A stretch of DNA of 19,337 nucleotides from UBA9547 sp043769845 (GCA_043769845.1 JAYVIX010000069.1:1-19337), one strand, 5' to 3'; counted from the first letter of the stretch, positions 1 to 8,954 are shown. Numbers and translations: made by a program. Notes: generated by a model not told the origin, from the sequence alone.

Positions 1-1
1 T

Positions 2-517
2 GCAGGATATTTTGTTTTGCAGTTAGACTATTTGGCGATGGCTTGGTCGTTTTATTGTGGTTTTTTGGTCGTTAGAGATGTCATCAAAAAGAAATTTGAG
101 TTTCAAAACGAACAATCATTGTTTGTGCTTTGTACCTCTTTTATGCTCATCGTTTTGTTCATTCGGTTGTTTACCATGCATGGAAGCCTTTGGTCATTAA
201 GTAGATATGTATTTGCCTCTCCTATATTTTTGTACACTCTTTATTATGTGTTAATTAAAAAAGAGGATGCGTTAAAACATCTAAAAACAATCTTTTGGTT
301 GAACTTTGTTCTTCAAGCTATGTTCGTTCATCGAGGTTTGATAAACACATGGTTTGTCAAGTTTTCAGCGGTAAATGCTTTTTCTGGCGTATATTTTTTA
401 AGAGAAAAAATTTCAGAGAAGTATTCTAATTATCTGTTTTACAGTGTTTGTCTTGCGTGTTTTGTTTTACAGCTCTATTTTTTGAATTGGTACTTAAAAG
501 TCATCTGGGTCGGTTAA
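2..517 (+). CDS. C-terminal part of a multi-pass membrane protein (5' end outside window)
   Basis: The reading frame is open to the left edge of the window, so this is the last 171 or so residues of a longer protein, not a gene starting at the TTG near base 17. The visible part is a series of hydrophobic segments separated by short charged loops, as in an inner-membrane protein. One stretch (SLSRYVFASPIF, near bases 200-235) resembles the SxxRY...P segment in the C-terminal half of PIG-V/PIG-M-like and other polytopic glycosyltransferases. A lipid-linked sugar transferase is therefore possible, but this is a weak resemblance. The stop codon lies 12 bases before the next start, so it may share a transcript with the secreted-protein genes downstream. 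Confidence 0.7.
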   Translation, partial: AGYFVLQLDYLAMAWSFYCGFLVVRDVIKKKFEFQNEQSLFVLCTSFMLIVLFIRLFTMHGSLWSLSRYVFASPIFLYTLYYVLIKKEDALKHLKTIFWLNFVLQAMFVHRGLINTWFVKFSAVNAFSGVYFLREKISEKYSNYLFYSVCLACFVLQLYFLNWYLKVIWVG

Positions 518-529
518 TTTAAAAGAAGT

Positions 530-1597
530 TTGCGTTTTATATTTTTCATATCGTTTCTGCTCGGCTTTTCTAGTATCTCCCATGCCCAAATGGAAGACCT
601 CGAAAAGCAATTGCTCAAGGTGCAAGCCGAAGTGGGCGACAAACTCACCATGGTGGCGGACGGACTGGAACTGTACAACCTTGTCAAAGACGGAGATTTG
701 AACCAAGCTGCTCTTTATTTCCAGAAGAAAACAGGCATCCATATTTATCCCGCATTTCTATTTCAAACCAAAATACCTGCGCTCAATAAGTTCTTTGATG
801 ACTATAATCACATTCGTTTCAAGCAATTGCCCGAACCTTACATCATCCTGCTTTTTACAATTACCGACACCACGGCCACTTTTCAACATGAATTAAGCCC
901 GACCTTGTTAGCGAAGAAAGCCAAACTAGATGTGCTCTTGCAAAGCAAAGTTGGAGGTTTTGCACAAGGCGGAAACAAGAAAAAATTCCTGTCTGGTATG
1001 TTCAATCTATCCATCAATCTGAAAGATTTGGCCGACCAGATGTCCTTGGATGGTTTGGGGGATAAAATAGGGATGTTGGCGGGGGATTTGGAAGAGGCAT
1101 TTTTGAAAGCTATCAAAACGAAAAGAGATACGCTGCAAAAGCAACATAAAATGACCGATAGCACCTACAAGATTAAACATGAAGAAGCAATAAGTGCAAT
1201 TAACGAATTCAATGACAATAACATTCTTTCGCAAACAGAAGAGACAGAGGAAGAAACAAGCGAAGCGAGCGACAACCAAACCGATGAATTTGTGGCCGAT
1301 ATAGAACCTGCCGACAAGGAGAATCTGCCCGAGGACGTGAAAGAAATAGCCCAAAAGGCGAGCGATTCTTATTCACTTCGTGGCCAACGGGACAAACTGT
1401 TGGCATGGGCGACCTATCTAGCCAACACCATCAAAGACCCGCAACAATTGGAGTCCTTAGTCAATGAACTACTCGGCACCAAGAAGGAAGAATTGTTTCA
1501 ACTGGCATTACAAATGGCTCAGAACCAGAACAAAATAGAAGCGATCATAAAAGAGTTTATAGAAAAGAAATTAAACCAATTGCCCGCGACCAAATGA
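530..1597 (+). CDS. Secreted acidic helical protein of unknown function
   Basis: I do not recognise a family for this 355-residue protein. It begins with a clear Sec signal peptide (LRFIFFISFLLGFSSISHA, cleavage likely after residue 19), so it is exported. The start is the TTG at 530. The nearest ATG (the Met after the signal peptide) would lose the signal, AAAAGAAG sits just upstream as a possible ribosome binding site, and the next gene begins with an almost parallel MRFLFFILFL. The mature part looks mainly alpha-helical. It has a short Gly/Lys-rich stretch near residues 140-150, a very acidic Glu/Thr/Ser/Asp-rich linker at about 230-265, and a helical Gln/Lys-rich C-terminus. It contains no cysteine. 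Its stop overlaps the next start (ATGA), which implies translational coupling with the GH19-like gene. A chaperone, adaptor or structural role for that product is only a guess. Confidence 0.8.
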   Translation: MRFIFFISFLLGFSSISHAQMEDLEKQLLKVQAEVGDKLTMVADGLELYNLVKDGDLNQAALYFQKKTGIHIYPAFLFQTKIPALNKFFDDYNHIRFKQLPEPYIILLFTITDTTATFQHELSPTLLAKKAKLDVLLQSKVGGFAQGGNKKKFLSGMFNLSINLKDLADQMSLDGLGDKIGMLAGDLEEAFLKAIKTKRDTLQKQHKMTDSTYKIKHEEAISAINEFNDNNILSQTEETEEETSEASDNQTDEFVADIEPADKENLPEDVKEIAQKASDSYSLRGQRDKLLAWATYLANTIKDPQQLESLVNELLGTKKEELFQLALQMAQNQNKIEAIIKEFIEKKLNQLPATK

Positions 1598-2946
1598 GGT
1601 TTTTATTTTTTATCTTATTTCTTGCCTCCTTCACGGCATCGGCCAATCCTGACATTAGCCAGTTTACTGTCATGGAACAAGAGTTGGAGTATATCCTAGC
1701 CCAAATAGAACAAAGGGAACAAATAGGAGAACAAGACACAACCTATGTGTATATGCGCAAAGGCTACAAAGAGCAGTTAGCAAAAACGGGCAAAAATAAA
1801 GTATTGATTACGGATGCTGCCATAAAAGAGGCAAACCGTTATTTGTTTCAGCTGGACACTATGGGTCGAAAAACCATTATTTATTTTGGTTATGCTATGT
1901 ATTCTGAGAAAGTGGCAAGGAAAAAGGGTTTAGATGCATTTGTTAAAAAAATGTATGCCGACTTGTTTAAACAATCAAGATATAGTGGAGATGTAAATGT
2001 GCTCGTAAATTTATTGGTCTACAGCCAGAAAGCGGGAGACGCAAGGGAAGAATATAGCTTCAATGTGTACTTCGACAATTTAAGGCAAAGTTATAAACTA
2101 GAAGAAGGATTGTCGAATGTCATCTATGCACAGATTAACAAGGAAAACATTGGAACTAAGAAGAACAAAATGAGCAATGACCCAAATATGGGTTTAACAT
2201 TTCGAGCTAAATTGTTGTTTGACAAGATAAAAGGATGGAAGAAATTTACAGGTTTGTTGAATGCTGGAATGCTAAAAACTGCATTTAACGGAGGAAATCA
2301 AGGTTTTATAGTTGCAGCAGCTCCTTTGTTGGATAAGTACATGAAAACATTTGAGATAAATACGCCATGTAGAATCGCACATTTTTTGGCGCAAGTTGGA
2401 GTTGAGGTCAATGGTTTTAAAAATGAGTCTAGTTTAAAAGAAGATCTTAATTACTCAAAATGTAACATAAAATATAATTTATGTCAAAAATGTTATAGTT
2501 TTAAAGATGGCGATAGTCCAAAATGTCCAACTGATACATCAGATTGTAGTCCATATTATAGCGGAGAAAGGCTTAAAATGTGCAAAAATCCAAAAAATTA
2601 TGCTGGTGATGATGAAAAAATAGCACTTGCAGCATATGACGGATTTATGGGACGTGGATTTATACATCTAACTTGGAAAGAGAATTACCTAAAAGTGTAT
2701 AATTATTGTGTCCAAAAAGGTTTGAACCCCAAAAACTTTGTGACTGACCCAAAATTAGTCTCAAATGATTTTGAAGTAGCAGCAATGTCTGCATGCGCAT
2801 TCTTTGCCTTAAAAGGGTGTTTAAGCGAAGCAGATCAAGATGATTTTGATGGAGTTATGAACATTGTAAACGCAAGTGATACAAACAAGGATAAGAAGAG
2901 AAATCTTCTGGCAGCAATGAAAAAACAATTTAAAATATGCGAATAA
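1594..2946 (+). CDS. Secreted two-part protein with GH19/lysozyme-like C-terminal domain
   Basis: This 450-residue protein probably cleaves chitin or, more likely in this setting, peptidoglycan. Residues 1-17 form a Sec signal peptide. Residues 18 to about 210 are a helical region I do not recognise. Residues 220-450 follow the layout of the COG3179/GH19 'predicted chitinase' fold: TPCRIAHFLAQVGVE (the family has HFLAQxxHE, with Glu271 in the general-acid position), KEDLNYS (282-288, family EENLNYS), CKNPKNYA, and MGRGFIHLTWKENY (352-365, family RGRGLIQLTGRDNY). The family His and Ser beside Glu271 are both Val, and the GDGxxYRGRG motif is shortened to DGFMGRG, so activity needs testing. Residues 290-330 form a cysteine-rich insertion with a CxxC, and the C-terminal domain holds about 11 cysteines in total. 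The gene overlaps its upstream neighbour by 4 bases and its downstream neighbour by 10. GC content drops strongly through the C-terminal half. Lysozyme-like effector or remodelling enzyme are the two main readings. Confidence 0.8.
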   Translation: MRFLFFILFLASFTASANPDISQFTVMEQELEYILAQIEQREQIGEQDTTYVYMRKGYKEQLAKTGKNKVLITDAAIKEANRYLFQLDTMGRKTIIYFGYAMYSEKVARKKGLDAFVKKMYADLFKQSRYSGDVNVLVNLLVYSQKAGDAREEYSFNVYFDNLRQSYKLEEGLSNVIYAQINKENIGTKKNKMSNDPNMGLTFRAKLLFDKIKGWKKFTGLLNAGMLKTAFNGGNQGFIVAAAPLLDKYMKTFEINTPCRIAHFLAQVGVEVNGFKNESSLKEDLNYSKCNIKYNLCQKCYSFKDGDSPKCPTDTSDCSPYYSGERLKMCKNPKNYAGDDEKIALAAYDGFMGRGFIHLTWKENYLKVYNYCVQKGLNPKNFVTDPKLVSNDFEVAAMSACAFFALKGCLSEADQDDFDGVMNIVNASDTNKDKKRNLLAAMKKQFKICE

Positions 2947-3836
2947 ATATATATCAAAAATTTACAATTATTTATTTTTTTACTCTGACTAATATTGCCT
3001 TTGCGCAACTTAATACAAAAGTAAAGGCAAGCTTTGATTCTTTAGCCAAAGTGGATTTTCAATTTCGAAATTTGAGGAAAATCGTTCTGGGTAACATAGA
3101 TTTAACTGGATTTGAAAACATCAATTATTCGACAACTAAATTATTTGATTTAGATTTTAATAAAGATAATTTAAATGATTTGGCTATTGCTCTTGACGTT
3201 GATTATCGAAAAATGGGGAAAAGAAATGTACTTGATCCATCAAAAAACAATTACAGATTTTTATTGCTCGCAGAACAAAAAAATGGAAAATTTATGTTGA
3301 TTAATTCATTTTACAAATTGCTTAATCAACATACAGAAGGAGTGTCTCATCAAGATTTGAAATTGTTCTATACAAAAGATGGATTTGTAATAAGGGAATT
3401 TGGCAATCAGGTAGGAACAGGATGGGCAACCGACATGCAATTTATTAATAAAGACAATAAATTTTTTCTTGATAAAGCAACAATTTACGCTGCTGAGGTG
3501 GATTATAGAGAATCTCGAATAATTAAGGAAATAAAAAATAAAAAGCTTTCAAAACCTTTATTAATCGATTCTGTCAATTATTATGATTATTTCCCATTTG
3601 GTTTTACTGATGACATTCCTGCTGAAAGCAAACCCGACCCCAAAATTACCATCACCACCCCAAAATCCTTCTTCTACCAAGACGCATCGGAAGCCAAACC
3701 GAAGAAATCTTTTTTGCTGAAAGGCGATATAGCTTTTGTGGAAGAAACCAAAGGCGATTGGTTGTTTATTCGTTTTGAAGGCAAGACCATCACTCGTGGC
3801 TGGATGCACAAGAAGAACGTTCAGTATTTGAAATGA
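2937..3836 (+). CDS. Secreted protein with C-terminal SH3-like domain; possible partner of GH19-like protein
   Basis: This 299-residue protein starts with a signal peptide ending at about residue 23 (NIAFA). The body contains LFDLDFNKDNLNDLAIAL near residues 68-85. That Asp/Asn-spaced acidic loop followed by DLAI resembles calcium-binding VCBS/FG-GAP-type or EF-like loops. Residues from about 245 to the end resemble a bacterial SH3 fold (GDIAFVEETKGDWLFIRF, then GWMHKKNVQYL), a domain often found on periplasmic or wall-binding proteins. The start codon lies inside the last codons of the GH19-like gene (10-base overlap), so the two products are probably made together. Bases 2937 to about 3615 are extremely AT-rich, while the SH3 part returns to about 42% GC. 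An immunity or inhibitor role for the AT-rich part is inference. It could also be an accessory wall-binding protein. Confidence 0.75.
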   Translation: MRINIYQKFTIIYFFTLTNIAFAQLNTKVKASFDSLAKVDFQFRNLRKIVLGNIDLTGFENINYSTTKLFDLDFNKDNLNDLAIALDVDYRKMGKRNVLDPSKNNYRFLLLAEQKNGKFMLINSFYKLLNQHTEGVSHQDLKLFYTKDGFVIREFGNQVGTGWATDMQFINKDNKFFLDKATIYAAEVDYRESRIIKEIKNKKLSKPLLIDSVNYYDYFPFGFTDDIPAESKPDPKITITTPKSFFYQDASEAKPKKSFLLKGDIAFVEETKGDWLFIRFEGKTITRGWMHKKNVQYLK

Positions 3837-3951
3837 GCTGGGTTAAAACCCAGCCCAACAATATGCACCGAGCCTACGGCTCTAATAAAAAAGAGTATGT
3901 AATAGTTCCGTAGGAACGTCCAATATTATAACAACGGATTTTAATCCGTTG
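3837..3951. repeat. REP-like cluster of four small palindromes
   Basis: Immediately after the stop codon of the SH3 gene there are four short inverted repeats in 115 bases. They are GCTGGGTT-AA-AACCCAGC (3837-3854), GAGCC-TAC-GGCTC (3870-3882), GTTCC-GTA-GGAAC (3905-3917) and CAACGGATT-TT-AATCCGTTG (3932-3951). The first and last share a GGRTT-WW-AAYCC core. All arms are perfect. No T-tract follows any of them, so they do not look like ordinary terminators. The arrangement resembles intergenic REP/BIME-type clusters spread by RAYT-type transposases, but no transposase gene is in the window and no second copy was seen here. Confidence 0.65.
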
Positions 3952-3975
3952 GATAGAGTAGCTGCAAAAAACATT

Positions 3976-3983
3976 TACATTTG
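3976..3983 (+). promoter_or_regulatory. Bacteroidota-type -7 promoter element (TACATTTG)
   Basis: This is an exact match to the TAnnTTTG -7 consensus of the phylum, 30 bases before the ATG of the giant TANFOR-like gene. A TTG sits 24 bases upstream at 3949-3951, within the last palindrome, which is a little farther than the usual -33 spacing. It would give the TANFOR/FN3 pair its own transcript. Confidence 0.45.
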
Positions 3984-4013
3984 CAGGCTAAGTAATTTGT
4001 TGTGTTTAATTCG

Positions 4014-7000
4014 ATGAAGTTATTTTTTACCAAAGTCCTTATTTTTTTGCTCTTCATCGGCAATGCGTATTCGCAAATCGTCACTCCGTTGGTGGCCAAT
4101 CTTTCTATCAAGCCACCCAATTCTATTTTCCTTTCCGACTATGCCGATCCTAATCAAGATTTTCTGAATCTGAATGTGTTGTTTCAGGATTTTAACGAGT
4201 CGAGTTGGAACATTTACTTCAGGGTGACAATAGAAGGCAACAACCTGAAATTGCAATCGAAACCCAATTTCAAACCCAATGCGCCAGTCGTTGTACAGGT
4301 AGGAACTCCCGAAACGTTTGGACAAGAAACCTTGTCGGCCTACTTTTCGTTGGCCAATTTGGATGTACAAGGACAAACGCAATCTTTGGCGCAAAATGGT
4401 AAACTGCCCGAAGGTCGTTATAGCTTTTGTGTGGAAGTATTGGATTTCTATACAGGCAAACGCATCTCTAACAAAGCCTGCTCTAGCACAGAAATTACTT
4501 ATAAAGATCCACCACTGCCTTTGCAACCGCAATGCGAAGGAGCTTTGATTACCCAAACCAATCCGCAAACGATCCTTTTCACTTGGCAAGACTATGCCTC
4601 CTTTTCGGCCAATAGCGAATACCAGCTAAAACTCTACGAACTCACCGACTTATCCGCAAATCCTGTCACAGCGATACCAAGCGGAAAGGCTTTGCCGGTT
4701 TACAGTTCAGATTTACTTTCCAATCCTTCGCTTTTGTATTCCAATTCCGAACCTTCCTTGGATCAGGGCAAGACTTATCTCTACACCATCCAAGCAAATG
4801 AACCTGTGGGCCGAACAACTTACAAGAACAATGGCCTAAGCAAGGTATGTTGGTTTTATTTTGGTTACCCAATAAATAACAGGATTGGCTTGTCAGAACC
4901 GTTGAACAATGCCACTATTCCCAACAATTATTATACAACATTTACGTGGAATGGTTTGCAGAAAAGTGTTCAAGGACAAGCGGTTGCTTATGAACTGAGA
5001 GTAGTAGAAGTGCTTGAAAATCAGTCGACCGAAGATGCGATGGCCAATAACGAAGTTTGGTTTCAGCGAAATGTGAATTCGATCAACGGGCAAGGAGCCT
5101 CCTTGCTGGCCGACTTGCTTCCCGAAAAAGGGAAACGCTATGCTTGGCAAATAATAGCCACCACCAACACTACCGAAGTAGGGAGAAGCATCGTTCAAAC
5201 ATTCAACGGGCCACCGATGGTAGATAAATTCTACGCAGGGTTGCATACCGTCACCATTACACATCTTGAAACCACTGACCTTCAAAACCTTTCGGGGCAA
5301 GGCGCATTTTCGATGGGTAAATATGATACAGTTCAGGTCGATTTCAGTAACATTCGCTTAAAAAAAGTAGCTGGAAATTATGTGTTGGAAAAAGGCGAAA
5401 TCTTGAAACAACTTTCAAGTAAAGAAAGAATTAGAGTATCGCTCACGCCTGTATCGACACAAAACAACTTGGCTTTTGCCTATATCGACCAGTTGCGACT
5501 AGGCGTGGAAGGCTTGAATGTACGAGCGAATGTGGCTTGGGGTTTTCCGCACCTGAGCCAAACAGGAACATTGGATACCGTTTTCACCCGTGCCAATTGG
5601 TTCAACTTCAATACCTTCAAACTGAATGGACTCGCCAAATTAGATGCTCCATTTCACCGAGAACTTCTTGACCCCAATCAGTTCATCCTCGAGCTAGATA
5701 AGTATACCGAGTTTTTGCTTTCCGAAAATACCTACGAAGCGCGTTTCAGTGGTTTTGTAGAAGTGCCAAAATCATTGTTGATCGTGAAAGAAAAGCCTGT
5801 CAGGTTTCCATTTTCGCTCGCGCCCGATTTGTTGTACATCATCGGCAAAGAACAACCCGAAGCTATTCAGTTGGCCAAAACCACCAATATCTATTTATTA
5901 CCAAAGCAGTTTGAGATAGACTTATCTGAAACGAAATCGCCAATGGCAGTTTCCGATGTATTGTGGAAAGGCATTTCGGTTTTGAATTATGACCTTGATT
6001 ACAAAACGCTGGTCGATGCCCAACACCAAATCATTTTCAGCAAAGAAATCAGGCACAACTTTAGCATAGCTGGCAATCGGTTTTTTTATGATTACAAAGG
6101 GTTGACGTTTTTGCAGAAAGACACCTTTGCCATCAGCGAAGCTTCGTATTTCAATTCCTTTCCAGCCAAACTGAATGCATTCCAGATCGACATAGCTGGA
6201 AATGTGTTTAACGATGGATTGTTGAAAGGGGGAATTGTGTTGCCATTTTTGAGCGAGAAAACAGTATTTGCGTTCGAAGCTAATCTTGGTGAAAACGGTT
6301 TCTCGCAGGGATATTTGACGGATATTCAGAACAAATCCTACACATTCAACCCCAACGCTGGCCAGCAAGAAATGACGCTTGCCATCAAAACGGCCGTGTT
6401 CGAAAACCAAGAAAAACTGCGTATTGCGATGGACTTCACTTGGCCATACATCGGGCTGAATCTTACCAATATCACCAATTTTTACGCATTTGGAACGTAT
6501 GAGATAGGTTTCGATACGCCTAACGGAACGTACACGCTTCCCGAAGTAGTCAAATCGAAACTTGAAACATTCGATATAGACATTGACTTTATTGGCGCAG
6601 GAAGCAACAATGGCTTGTATGGCATAGGCACTTCGGCCAAAATAAACCTTGGCGATGATGTGGCTGGTGGTAAAGAGGCGCCCCAAGTGAATCTCTATAG
6701 TTTGATGCCAAGCTCATTTATTTCGGGCTCGTTTTCCACTTCAGCTCAAAACAACAATCAAACTAATACCACAGCTTTCGCCCCCGATTGGAGCAGAGAC
6801 AAGTTTGAGGTCAAGATTTCGGACTTGAAGAAAACGGAATCTTCTATCAAAGAAGTGTTTAAAGGTGTGACGCTGCCTGAAAATACATCAGCAAGCACTT
6901 CAACTCCCGCTTCATACGAGCCGCAATTTTCGGAACCTTCCACCCAATCGCCCGATCCGATGAAAGACATCGTGGAGGCTTTGGAAATGATCAAACCTTT

Positions 7001-8954
7001 GTTGGATGCAAAAGGCGTTTCGGCTGTCAACAGAATAAAAGTAGGTATTCAAAACCAAGACAAAAAAGCGGATAATAACCAAGATGCGCTCTCTGAAATT
7101 CTAGATTTGGAGGCTTCCAAACAAATCATAATCGGCTTATTGACCGAAAGGATTTTAAAGCCATTCAATAGTAAAATAGACAGTACTACTAAGAAACTTA
7201 ATGCAAAAATCACTGGTAAAATTGCGGTGTTGAATACCAAGCTATACAATGCTTCAGAACCAAGCATCAAAAAGGTGTTCGATAAAATAGATACACAACT
7301 GGTCAATCTTGCAAAGAAAAATGGTTTCAAGATAGAGACTGAAATTAGACAGGTAATGTCTAGAATCAAGAAGGAAACTTTGGTTCAGTTTAAAAAATCA
7401 ATCAATTCGTCTACCAATAAAAACATCACTGTTCCAATCACAAACGGAATCGTACTCGCATTGGCAAAGGAAATCAAAGCTGAGATAAAAGAGAAAGTTG
7501 TCAATAACATTAACAAGGCTGCGAATAATCAATTTTCATCCATGGATCTAAATAAAGATTTGGATGAATTGTTGCAAAATACGTCCAATAGCTTGGAAGA
7601 TAAGATAAACTATGGGACAATAGAGAATATGATAACGAGCACTGCGTCAGATATTCTGAACGATCTTAATTATCAGGCTATTTTGAATGCAGCTCAAGAT
7701 GAATTGCTAAGTTCTGGATTGGAAAGCATTGCTACGCAGTATGTTCGAGATATCGCCCTAGATTATATAAGCCGAGAAAAATTGGATGAAGTAAATAATA
7801 TTAATATATCAGGAGGGGGAAACATAAAATTTGACTTTTCGAATCTAGGAGATAAAATCAAAAATGGAAAAATAGACCAAATCATCAAAATAGATTCTGC
7901 CTATGTAAAAATCGTTGCGCAATCGGCTGATATCGAAGGCATGATTAGCATAAAACGAGATGATCCATTGTGGGGAAATTCTTGGCGAGGCATGTTGAGA
8001 GTGCATATGAAGGTGAAGCCTGTATTTGATATAGCCGCAGAATACATCAATGGAAAAAGGGATGGTTTTAATTTTTGGTATGTAGATGTCAGTGTTAGAG
8101 GTTTGAAGATAGGGGTAGTTCCTCCAATTTTGCAGTTTACAGGAGCAGGCGGAAAGGTTGCGAATAGAATGTTGATTGATGAAAATAAAAAAGTGACTCC
8201 TAATGCTCAATCTGGATATGCTGTGGCATTGAAGGCCTACTTTGCAGACATGTCTACAACAGATGGCTCATTATTTAATTTTGATGTGGAACTAATGGTG
8301 CAGTTTTTTGAAGGGGGAAAATACAGACTTTCATTGGATGGAAACGTGTATGCGCTCAAAGCCAATATCACAGGAAAGACCTTTATCGCGTTTGATAATA
8401 GGGAAAAAGAATGTTTTTATGGTAAGTCAAACATGAAATTGACCAACCCTCTCATTTGCGCACAAAGTCCTTCAGAATTCTATTTCTCCAAAGATGATTG
8501 GTATATACAATTGGGTCCTTCGGAATACCGTCTTCTGTGTGCGGATTGGCTGAAAGGAGATTTTTCTTTACGCATAAATCGAGAAAAACTGATTGCTAGT
8601 TTGGGTGTAAACCTCAAATTGGACTTCAAAAGTCCTACAATTGGCGTGGCAGGGTGCGATGTTTGGGCATATGCAAATGCAAATGCAGGTTTTAGGGGAG
8701 ATTGTGCAATTCAGTATAATCCTTCTTTTGGAGTTTTAAATGCTAGTGTACATGTTTGGGCGAATGCTCATATCGGTGTTGGATATAGTAGTAAAGCCAA
8801 GAGTGGTACTTTTGATTTTGCAGGAATTGATTTGGATGCATATGCCGCTTTTCGTACTATTCCCAATTCAAATGTCAATGGTAGAGCCAATTGTTCTCTA
8901 TCCGTATTAGGCTCTGGGGTAGATTTTGGGATGGAATTCAATAAAGATTTATGA
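4014..8954 (+). CDS. Giant secreted TANFOR-like protein with Ig-like, helical and C-terminal beta-rich regions
   Basis: This 1646-residue protein has a Sec signal peptide (MKLFFTKVLIFLLFIGNAYS), which fixes the start at the ATG at 4014 and not at the GTG 12 bases earlier. Residues about 22-165 match my memory of the TANFOR domain of Bacteroidota: PPNSIFLSDY, YFRVTIEG, LPEGRYSFCVEVLDFYTGKRISN. Two fibronectin/Ig-like segments follow (about 166-290 and 292-395), each with a TFTW or LFTWQD strand. A long beta-rich region then runs to about residue 920, with the repeated style GLLKGGIVLPFL...ENGFSQGYL. Residues about 980-1260 are highly helical, rich in Lys, Asn and Ile, and likely coiled-coil. 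The remaining 385 residues are beta-rich with Gly/Ala-rich repeats and six scattered cysteines. GC falls from about 42-48% to about 30-38% from base 7130 on. I see no T9SS C-terminal sorting domain. The stop overlaps the start of the FN3 gene by 4 bases. A structural or surface-apparatus role is plausible, but the function is unknown. Confidence 0.85.
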   Translation: MKLFFTKVLIFLLFIGNAYSQIVTPLVANLSIKPPNSIFLSDYADPNQDFLNLNVLFQDFNESSWNIYFRVTIEGNNLKLQSKPNFKPNAPVVVQVGTPETFGQETLSAYFSLANLDVQGQTQSLAQNGKLPEGRYSFCVEVLDFYTGKRISNKACSSTEITYKDPPLPLQPQCEGALITQTNPQTILFTWQDYASFSANSEYQLKLYELTDLSANPVTAIPSGKALPVYSSDLLSNPSLLYSNSEPSLDQGKTYLYTIQANEPVGRTTYKNNGLSKVCWFYFGYPINNRIGLSEPLNNATIPNNYYTTFTWNGLQKSVQGQAVAYELRVVEVLENQSTEDAMANNEVWFQRNVNSINGQGASLLADLLPEKGKRYAWQIIATTNTTEVGRSIVQTFNGPPMVDKFYAGLHTVTITHLETTDLQNLSGQGAFSMGKYDTVQVDFSNIRLKKVAGNYVLEKGEILKQLSSKERIRVSLTPVSTQNNLAFAYIDQLRLGVEGLNVRANVAWGFPHLSQTGTLDTVFTRANWFNFNTFKLNGLAKLDAPFHRELLDPNQFILELDKYTEFLLSENTYEARFSGFVEVPKSLLIVKEKPVRFPFSLAPDLLYIIGKEQPEAIQLAKTTNIYLLPKQFEIDLSETKSPMAVSDVLWKGISVLNYDLDYKTLVDAQHQIIFSKEIRHNFSIAGNRFFYDYKGLTFLQKDTFAISEASYFNSFPAKLNAFQIDIAGNVFNDGLLKGGIVLPFLSEKTVFAFEANLGENGFSQGYLTDIQNKSYTFNPNAGQQEMTLAIKTAVFENQEKLRIAMDFTWPYIGLNLTNITNFYAFGTYEIGFDTPNGTYTLPEVVKSKLETFDIDIDFIGAGSNNGLYGIGTSAKINLGDDVAGGKEAPQVNLYSLMPSSFISGSFSTSAQNNNQTNTTAFAPDWSRDKFEVKISDLKKTESSIKEVFKGVTLPENTSASTSTPASYEPQFSEPSTQSPDPMKDIVEALEMIKPLLDAKGVSAVNRIKVGIQNQDKKADNNQDALSEILDLEASKQIIIGLLTERILKPFNSKIDSTTKKLNAKITGKIAVLNTKLYNASEPSIKKVFDKIDTQLVNLAKKNGFKIETEIRQVMSRIKKETLVQFKKSINSSTNKNITVPITNGIVLALAKEIKAEIKEKVVNNINKAANNQFSSMDLNKDLDELLQNTSNSLEDKINYGTIENMITSTASDILNDLNYQAILNAAQDELLSSGLESIATQYVRDIALDYISREKLDEVNNINISGGGNIKFDFSNLGDKIKNGKIDQIIKIDSAYVKIVAQSADIEGMISIKRDDPLWGNSWRGMLRVHMKVKPVFDIAAEYINGKRDGFNFWYVDVSVRGLKIGVVPPILQFTGAGGKVANRMLIDENKKVTPNAQSGYAVALKAYFADMSTTDGSLFNFDVELMVQFFEGGKYRLSLDGNVYALKANITGKTFIAFDNREKECFYGKSNMKLTNPLICAQSPSEFYFSKDDWYIQLGPSEYRLLCADWLKGDFSLRINREKLIASLGVNLKLDFKSPTIGVAGCDVWAYANANAGFRGDCAIQYNPSFGVLNASVHVWANAHIGVGYSSKAKSGTFDFAGIDLDAYAAFRTIPNSNVNGRANCSLSVLGSGVDFGMEFNKDL

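Noticed and set aside
3837..3854. First palindrome after the SH3 gene considered as a rho-independent terminator.
   Set aside because: No T-run follows the stem, and three further palindromes of the same kind lie nearby, so it is better described as part of a REP-like cluster.
5922..6686. Long minus-strand frame (254 codons) opposite the TANFOR-like gene.
   Set aside because: It is a shadow frame. Its translation has no family-like pattern, while the opposite strand encodes continuous, domain-structured protein.
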